From: Dendrophyllia cribrosa
Taxonomy: Eukaryota; Cnidaria; Anthozoa; Scleractinia; Dendrophylliidae
Direction: 5' to 3'
DNA: 64,000 nt
NCBI GenBank assembly: GCA_024195265.1
Contig: JAJLRJ010000013.1
Location: forward strand, 12,935,322 to 12,999,321
The translations under genes and the position numbers were made by a program. The notes under the pieces are model-generated. The model did not search any database. It had not been told where the DNA came from and saw only the letters and a program-made list of their open reading frames with translations. This document shows positions 57,619 to 64,000 of this stretch, piece after piece (the first letter of the stretch is position 1; every line of letters starts with the position of its first letter).

Positions 57619-60600
57619 GTAGGGACTGTCACTCTTAAACTCGAATTGTTATTTTAAGAACCAAATTTGTTAAAACAAATCGACAGGTAAGAACTTTTTT
57701 GTTAAATTAAATTTCTTATTTTAAGAATTTGATTCTTACTTTAAGTCTTAAGAAATTGATTTTAAGGAAGAAAGTTTTCTTAAAATAAGAATTAAATTCT
57801 TAAAATAAGAAATTTAATTTAACAACAAAAAAGTTCTTACCTGTCTATTTGTTTTGACAAATTTGGTTTAAGAGTGTGTATTAACCGTACGGGTTGATTT
57901 AATGTATTGTATTTTGGCCATCCTCTTTGAATTTAGTCTGTGCATTTAGTTTAGGTTATGCCGAAGATCTTCGGCGTGGGTTTTAAAATTTTGCGGCGTA
58001 CCGGCGTGCGATCGATATGGTGGCGGCGAACTGAAGCGAGTGGTCAAGGCAATATTTGGCGTAACTGGCGTACCCTCACTAACCTGGCGTAGCCACGAAA
58101 GGCTATTTGACCGGCGTAACTTCGGCGTGGGGTCTATGCGGAATGCACCCTGGAATTTATTTATTATTATTTATAGGTGGTTTTCATGTTACGTCATCGT
58201 GGACATAAACAATAGTTCTCTCATTAGCTCCTGTTGTTCGTCCACCAGCATTTGTTCGTTTCACTATTGTTATCTATGTCTCTAGAGATTGATTGCAAAC
58301 CACCTATTGAGGGTGGGGGAGGGTGGGGGATACGTGGAAAGTTTAGGGGGGCTTGTAGAACATATGTAGTCAATGTATAGTAGACATGCACTTCAATCAG
58401 CTGTCAGAACACTGAGTAGCAAAACACACCTACCCACCACCCCAGGTGAAAGGTCATTGGAAACTCCAAGGGGGGAGGGGGTTTCAAAAGCCAAAATAAA
58501 GCTAAACAGGAATTTCCAGATAGGCGGGTGGTGGTGGGTGGAGAGAGGGGCGGAGGGGGGGGGGGGGGGGGGGGGGGGGGTGGAGGTGGAGTTTAAACCA
58601 AAAAAAACTTCTGTGAGGGAGGGGTATGGACAGTTTCTGGAACAACACATCATTACATGTGTACAGCCACTGCAAGTGCCAGAAAATAAAAACCATTTTC
58701 AACTTGGAACTGTGTGCCCGCATGCAGCATGAACATAAACTTCTATTTAAGTAATGGTCCTAGTAAGAAGTAGGCAACTTAACGGCAGGGAATGCAGAAA
58801 GGTGTTAATTGTGATATTGTTGAAACCGTCCACCTCATTGGCTAAAATGTGAAAATCTACCATAACTTAAGGTGTTTTCCTCCAGTTTCCGTGTAGTTGC
58901 ACCGACCATTTTTGAGCGGCCGTTTAACTTCCATCTATTATCCCCCCTGACTTTCCTTTTTATTTTTTAAACATGGTACTTACCGAGCTTTGAACCACCA
59001 ACCTCTCGATCAGCAGTCCATCTTCATCTCCACTTGACCACTAGGATATCAGTTGGAAAATTCCCACATATTTCTTAGTATGATTACTTATTAGTCCCAG
59101 GTCACCTCAGCCAAATTTTAATTTATTAAATTATTCGTACATGCGCATTTGAGTGCAATCGAGACTTCGATTTTTTTTTCACAATCACTTTGAAATAAAC
59201 AAAGATGCATTTTAGCACAAGGAATACTTAGAACGGCAGAAAAATGGCTAGTTGCGTTGAAGAAAGCTTGTTCTATGAAAAACTTGAATCGTTAAAAGCA
59301 TCTAGAAAAGGAAAACAAAGTGACCTAACCGTATTTCTGAACGACGAATTCTACGATAGAGCGAAAGAATGGCTTACCACAGTGGATTCCAAAGAGATTG
59401 AAGGCCTTGCGAAGAACGATGTGGCAACAATTAAGAGAAAAAAGTGGACCCTACAGCATGGAAAAATTGCAACTCAAGATGGGAAGTACGTTGTTCCAAA
59501 GCGTGACATTTTCAACAAGTTAAGTGAAGCCCACTGTGCAATAGCACATAGAGGAAGAGACAAACTTGAACGATACATTCGCCGAATATTCTTAAAGAAA
59601 AAAATGAAGAAAAGCACAACTGGTGTACAATATTACCTGAAACGGCCTATAAGAAAAATATTGTAGTACACAGTGCCATAGGTAAAACACCATATGAAGT
59701 GGTATTTGGAATTTTGCCAAGAAAAGAAGTGCACAGTGCGAATGCAACTGAAGGAGATGCTGCCAATGAAGATGAAGACAAGCTTGGAGATCCAGTTCTT
59801 GATCCTCCAATTCAAAGTAAAAGGAAGCATGAAGAAAATGACACACAAAGAAAAAAACTAAAAACAGTTATAAATGAAAAACAGTGCAAATATAATGACA
59901 AAATGAAACCGAGTAGAAGAAAAGGACCAACATTTCACACGGATGAATACGTGTCTATTAAAATTGATAAAGTAGACAAAATTTCTCCTCTTCATCCTAA
60001 TGTTCTGATTGGAAAAATAACTGAAGTTGAAAATGACTATGTCAAAATTGTAACCAAATTTGGAAGACTAAAAACATTCATTTCAACAAACAGGTTGAAT
60101 AAATGTACAGCATCAAAAATTGTCTTTGACTATGGCAAAGAAATAACATTTTCTACTGCATGCAAAAACGCTGCAGAACAATGAACATGCAGATGTTATT
60201 ACCAGAGCTATACATAATTGAAAATATGATGTAATTAGGCCAATTGAAAGTGTTATATGAAAAAGATAAATATCATTTTGGTGCATGTTAAAAAGCAGCA
60301 CAACAGTGATGTAATTACAGCTGTACACAATAAAATGTCATAATTAAAAATATGATCTAATATTAATACAATTCAAATTGTTACAAGAAAAAGCTTCATC
60401 TACTACAAGGTCAATCCTAACCTTAAAGCACAAACCCTAACCCTACCCTAGTCCTAAAAACACTAACCCAAAACCCGAACACTAACACTAACCCCAAACA
60501 TTGACTCTTAACCTAACTGAAATACTAAACCTACCCAACCCTTTATTCCCAAATACTTAACCTTAAAAAATGACCTAGGTGAAAAATATTAACCTAGTTT

Positions 60601-62698
60601 AAAAAAAATGACCTAGGTTGAAATAAATCTAACCTGAAATTAAATTTGACCTGTAATATTTACATAAAAGCAAATACAGTTTCTTTTCAGTTGTTAATCT
60701 GCCAACGAAAGAGACTTCCAGATAGAAAACACGTGCTTTGATGGGCCAGCACTTCCAAACGAGTCGTCCCATACACCACGTAACTACAAAGAACACCGCT
60801 GACCAATGAGCCTGTAATGGCGTCCTGAACTTCAGGATCAATGCGTAGTTCGAAAAACAAAAAAAAATGAGTTTTTTTATAATTGGAGAGGAAGAGACAA
60901 CGGATCATTATCGTAATAGACAGAAAAGAAGTTTGTGCATCCAAAGGGATGCATCTGGAATGTGATTTGTGCATCTTTTTAGAGATTTATGCATCTGAGA
61001 TGCAGGATGCGCAGGTAGATGGATCACTGTAAAAGAGCCCTCTCCCCTAATCTTGACTTACTAGACATATTTTATATTTGCATTCACAGTCATGTTTGAA
61101 CGTTTACCCACTGAGAGCCTGGAACGGGTTAAAAGCACCTCCACTGTAGCTTCCCTTTCTCCTCACATGTGTCCCACCTTTAGGAGGTGCTACATACTGT
61201 AACTATGCATGTACATAGCTTCTATGCCTGGTGCCTGGATTGGTCTTATCAAAAGCCATCTCCAGGCGCACAGATCCTTAAAGGGAGGTCATTGGTCCTC
61301 ATCGCCTTTGATGATTCAAATAATTGTGAACCTGGAGGGACCAATGTCCTTATTATTATTTATTTTAATAACTTCTGTTAAGTTTCAAAGCTATACTAAA
61401 AAACATACCTCCCTGATTGTATCAAGCTATAAATGGCATTTAAGTAATAGTAATTGGACTGAGTGAAGTACAATTCAGTAAGTAATTGGGCAAGTACTTT
61501 CAAATCGGCCAAGTGTGCAGTGAAAGGACGATTTGAAATTATGAGCATGATTATCCCTAAATTGTATGACACAACATTCAATTACTTATTAGTCACATCA
61601 GTAAAAAATTCCAGATTAAAAAGTCTATGTCATATTTTCCATCAGTTTGAAACCAATAGAGAGACAGCAAAGAAGAACCCATTTAAGTGCATCTGATTGA
61701 TGCATGTGCCACATAGGTGTCCAAAATTTTACAGCTTTCCAATTATGGAGAGCTGTAATTAGACAGCCATGTGACCGAGCACCAATTACATAATATTAAG
61801 AAATACATGTAGGTATGCAGATGACAAATCACAATTAAGAATTTTATTATTAATACATTTAGACCTGTAAATGTATCAGGAAAGAAACTATGCAAAATTA
61901 CAAAATGAATGTACTTGTACAGTATATGTGCTGTGTTAACTTAATGATTGTTTTTAATTATATTCTAGAAAGGCATGTTGATGTGGTTGAAGATGGTCGG
62001 AATGGAGCTTACCTACAGAATGCTACTTATAAGAGAGTTACTGATGCCGCAGAATGCACCAGCATGTTTCGACAAGGATGGGCAAATAGAACCAAAGGAC
62101 AACTAGATTTTGAGACTAGGGCTGCTGTGTTCTTTTCCCTGGACCTTTCAATGGTAAGAAACATGTTCATGAGAGTTCTATTTTGGATTTAATTTATGCG
62201 TCCTTAAAATTGTGGTAAAAAGTGGAGGTTTGAGATAACAGGGAAAGCTGTGGAAACCTGTTGAGCAGAAGATGAGTGTTATTTCCAAAGCAAAAGTACT
62301 GGTACTTTACTGGTACCAAAGTATTTCCATGCTGTTGAGCTTCTAGGATCAGACAGCCTTAACTATGATCAGCGAAAAACCCATGGAATGCTTCACAGGT
62401 CCTGAACTGTCACAAAGCAGACTGCTGACTACATTGACTCGACTTTAACTTTGCCTATTAAATTGCATTTAGCCACATTATTAATTGTTCTTACTATTCA
62501 GGTTCCAAAAGACAACCAGGATCCTTTTACTTCTCGATTTCTAGTGGTTGAGTTACCTGGTGCAGAGAAGCTGTCTGAAGACCCAACACAGCTTCGCATG
62601 AGAGAAGGTCCAACCCTGAACCGATCCATTATCGCATTTGGAAATATTGTAGCAAAATTAGCTGCCTCACCAAAATCTACTAGGGTAATCAAGTATGG
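57171..62698 (+). CDS. Divergent kinesin motor-domain protein, first three exons, 3' partial
   Basis: Exons 57171-57618, 61969-62153 and 62502-62698 join in phase (donors GTAGGG, GTAAGA, GTAAGT) for 276 codons plus two bases; the rest lies beyond the window. The start VEVLARVRPPKRGE fits strand 1 of a kinesin motor. The P-loop GETGSGKS is at 74-81, followed by MQFYEVYNEKVRDLL. The usual switch I (SSRSH) is replaced by DFETR around 196-200, and switch II (DLAGSE) by ELPGAE at 228-233. A motor with an intact P-loop but altered switches may hydrolyse ATP poorly. A possible relative is the motor-bearing form of CCDC78, but I cannot confirm this. Intron 1 holds a foldback and an integrase remnant. 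Confidence 0.85.
57630..57876. mobile_element. 247-bp foldback 10 nt after the exon 1 donor
   Basis: CACTCTTAAAC ends, and AAAACAAAT-GACAGGTAAG, AACTTTTTTGTTAAATTAAA and TTTCTTATTTTAAGAAT are paired across a short centre. Non-coding. It lies inside kinesin intron 1. Confidence 0.88.
57877..59243. other. Kinesin intron 1, left part
   Basis: GGCGTA-rich stretch at 57960-58140, G-rich tract with a poly-G run at 58550-58580, and a tRNA-like segment at 58975-59050. No gene. Confidence 0.6.
58975..59050 (-). mobile_element. tRNA-like segment, probably a SINE head
   Basis: On the minus strand CTAGTGGTCAAGTGGAGATG resembles box A and GGTTGGTGGTTCAAAGC resembles box B at tRNA-like spacing. The arms do not pair well enough to call a functional tRNA. 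Confidence 0.45.
59244..60184 (+). pseudogene. KRBA2-like integrase, copy 2, catalytic core deleted
   Basis: The N-terminal part (59244-59625) has MASCVEESLFYEKLESLKAS and AIAHRGRDKLERYIRR. The frame then breaks and resumes as GKTPYEVVFGILPRKE, a Lys/Glu-rich linker, and the C-terminal domain DEYVSIKIDKVDKISPLHPN to a TGA at 60182-60184. Compared with copy 1 at 21663, the zinc Cys pair and all three catalytic acids of the core are missing in one internal deletion near 59605-59650. The ends are better preserved than in copy 1, with no stop in either remaining part. It lies inside kinesin intron 1. Confidence 0.85.
60185..61968. other. Kinesin intron 1, right part
   Basis: ACCCTAACCCTA-like words at 60410-60540, repeated GACCTAGGT words at 60570-60625, then AT-rich sequence. 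I see no gene. Confidence 0.6.
61969..62153 (+). CDS. Kinesin-like exon 2 (altered switch I region)
   Basis: Codons 150-211. The acceptor TTCTAG precedes 61969, and the split GAA codon gives ERHVDVVEDGRNGAYLQNAT. ANRTKGQLDFETRAAVFFSL occupies the switch I position. The donor is GTAAGA. Confidence 0.85.
62502..62698 (+). CDS. Kinesin-like exon 3 (altered switch II)
   Basis: Codons 212 onward. The acceptor is TTCAG. FLVVELPGAEKLSEDP and LRMREGPTLNRSIIAFGNIV match the switch II and alpha4 region of kinesins. The donor GTAAGT begins at 62699. Confidence 0.87.
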
Positions 62699-64000
62699 GT
62701 AAGTCAGAGGTGTCAAAACATACATTTTACTCTGTAACACAGTTAGACAGAAAAAAATAATGGCTTGGTCTCCCCCAAAAATGGCTGAAAATGCTACTTT
62801 TGATTTTTTTTTTTTTTTTTTTTAAACTATCATTTTTGTGGTTTCTGGCTGAAAGCCAGGAACCACTATGTCATCAGGTATGTAAGTAAGCCTGTAATTC
62901 GGAATTGTGGAATTTACACAAAGTTGTACCAAGTTCACCAGATTGCTGTATGATTAGACAGGTTGACATAACATCGAAATAGCTTTGGATTGGACGACTC
63001 AATTGTGAACACAGTTCTGCTTAGGATCTGTGGATAAGTAGATGATGCTTTCTCATTCTTGTTGCTGCTCTACCAAGCACAGCTTTCGCCAAATGTTGCC
63101 AAGTATTATTTTCAGCGATTATTTTAGGTGTTTCCGTGGTTTGGAATAAGGTTTTTGTGAAAAGATGAGCTGTGAATTGATGTGTTTGTTTCCTGACCAT
63201 CGAGCTATCCGATCTCATGATTTATTTCATCATGAAGCCAAAAATCATGGCAAAGGCACACTGGTTAACATAATTAAATAAAATTAAATAGTACTTTCTG
63301 AATTGGTTTGCTTTCAAGATTTTTTTGATAAGCAAAAGCATTATGCGAATCATCTTTCTGGATAAGAATGGCATTCTATAATTATACACAGGAAAAGTCG
63401 GAAATTTTAGGAAACACTAAATATAATAAAAATAGGTTGCTGAAATAATATTTTATATTTTTGCAGACGCTAGTGCTCCAAGCCGTAATTAGGATAAATA
63501 AATCACCAAGATTTCCAGAAGCAGAAAATCACTGAATTCTGATAAGTGTTTTCATTTAAGAAAATATGAGTTTCATTCAAAAGTTTCGACCTTTTATAGC
63601 AACAGCTTGCTATCAAATTACATTTCACATGAAATTTGCATGAAACAAAATTGCGTATTTGCGACAACACTTTGAAGAAACTGTGAAATCTGGAAAAAAC
63701 TTATAGATGGCAAAATCAAAGATCTTTTTTAAAAGAACCAGCTCTATGGAAACATTTCATTTTGATTTGATTTGAAATCACAGAGGGGTTTTAGTGAATG
63801 TGTCACGCAACATTTATTTAAAAAATGTTTCACCAATTTATAGCAATAATCACCAAAAATTTGAAAAAAAAACAGGATCTCCTGAATGCGATTTCATTTA
63901 GAATTATTTATTGCTTTTTTTACCTGTAAATTTTGGGCCTCCAAAATGTCAATGAAAATCCAGGAGGGGGGTCTCTGGGCTTAGAAATCCAGGCAGGAGG
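62699..64000. other. Kinesin intron 3 (or later), end of window
   Basis: Contains a T run at 62803-62823. No further kinesin exon was found; the AG at about 63468 leads to a stop after two codons in the needed phase. Confidence 0.6.

Noticed and set aside
58975..59050. Functional tRNA gene
   Set aside because: Box A and B words are present but the arms do not form a proper cloverleaf; a SINE head is more likely.
60410..60540. Internal telomere repeat
   Set aside because: Only scattered CCCTAA-like words, with no sustained array.
63468..63500. Fourth kinesin exon after the TTTGCAG at about 63462-63468
   Set aside because: In the phase left by exon 3 it stops after two codons.

Overview
The window looks like nuclear DNA of an animal, most likely a cnidarian (anthozoan). 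Genes are split into many short exons with GT-AG introns. One gene is an animal-type REXO1. The repeats include tRNA-derived SINEs, Penelope-like, jockey/CR1-like, BEL/Pao and Ty3/Gypsy retroelements, a KRBA2-like integrase, and many foldback (long terminal inverted repeat) elements. The taxon is inferred from this mix and was not tested by any search.

Two host genes stand head to head. On the minus strand, REXO1 (RNA exonuclease 1 / Elongin-A-binding protein) can be followed from its ATG at 31271 to its TAG at 800-802. It has 13 coding exons whose phases all join and whose lengths sum to 3297 nt (1098 residues plus stop). All five DEDDh catalytic residues are present. On the plus strand, a divergent kinesin-motor gene starts at 57171 with exons at 57171-57618, 61969-62153 and 62502-62698, and runs out of the window. 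Its P-loop is intact but both switch motifs are altered.

The space between the two start codons is 25.9 kb, but almost all of it is inserted DNA. Four elements lie nearly end to end: a 3.3 kb foldback whose arms are phased 10-bp repeats (31386-34728), a 110-bp foldback (34751-34860), a 184-bp foldback (34863-35046), and a 22,030-bp foldback (35052-57081). The last has an 8-bp target duplication and two inverted ~6 kb satellite arms. Each arm is a higher-order repeat of 60 bp made from three 20-bp monomers. Without these insertions only about 210-220 bp would separate the genes, which suggests a former compact bidirectional promoter. The core of the giant element (41069-50862) holds a decayed BEL/Pao pol and a Ty3/Gypsy element whose gag runs straight into the right satellite arm, with no 5' LTR between.

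The REXO1 introns are themselves crowded. Intron 8 carries a 3.67 kb inverted-repeat element with a 9-bp target duplication. Inside it are a TTAA-flanked element, a SINE with a 13-bp duplication, and a broken RecQ-like helicase piece. Intron 3 has a G-rich ~113-bp minisatellite split by two foldbacks at TA repeats. Intron 2 is bounded by a 9.4 kb inverted-repeat pair enclosing a LINE, an integrase pseudogene, an inverted LINE scrap, a Penelope 3' end with a hammerhead-like core, and an 821-bp foldback with a 9-bp duplication. The first kinesin intron carries a foldback 10 nt past the splice donor and a second, internally deleted copy of the integrase gene.
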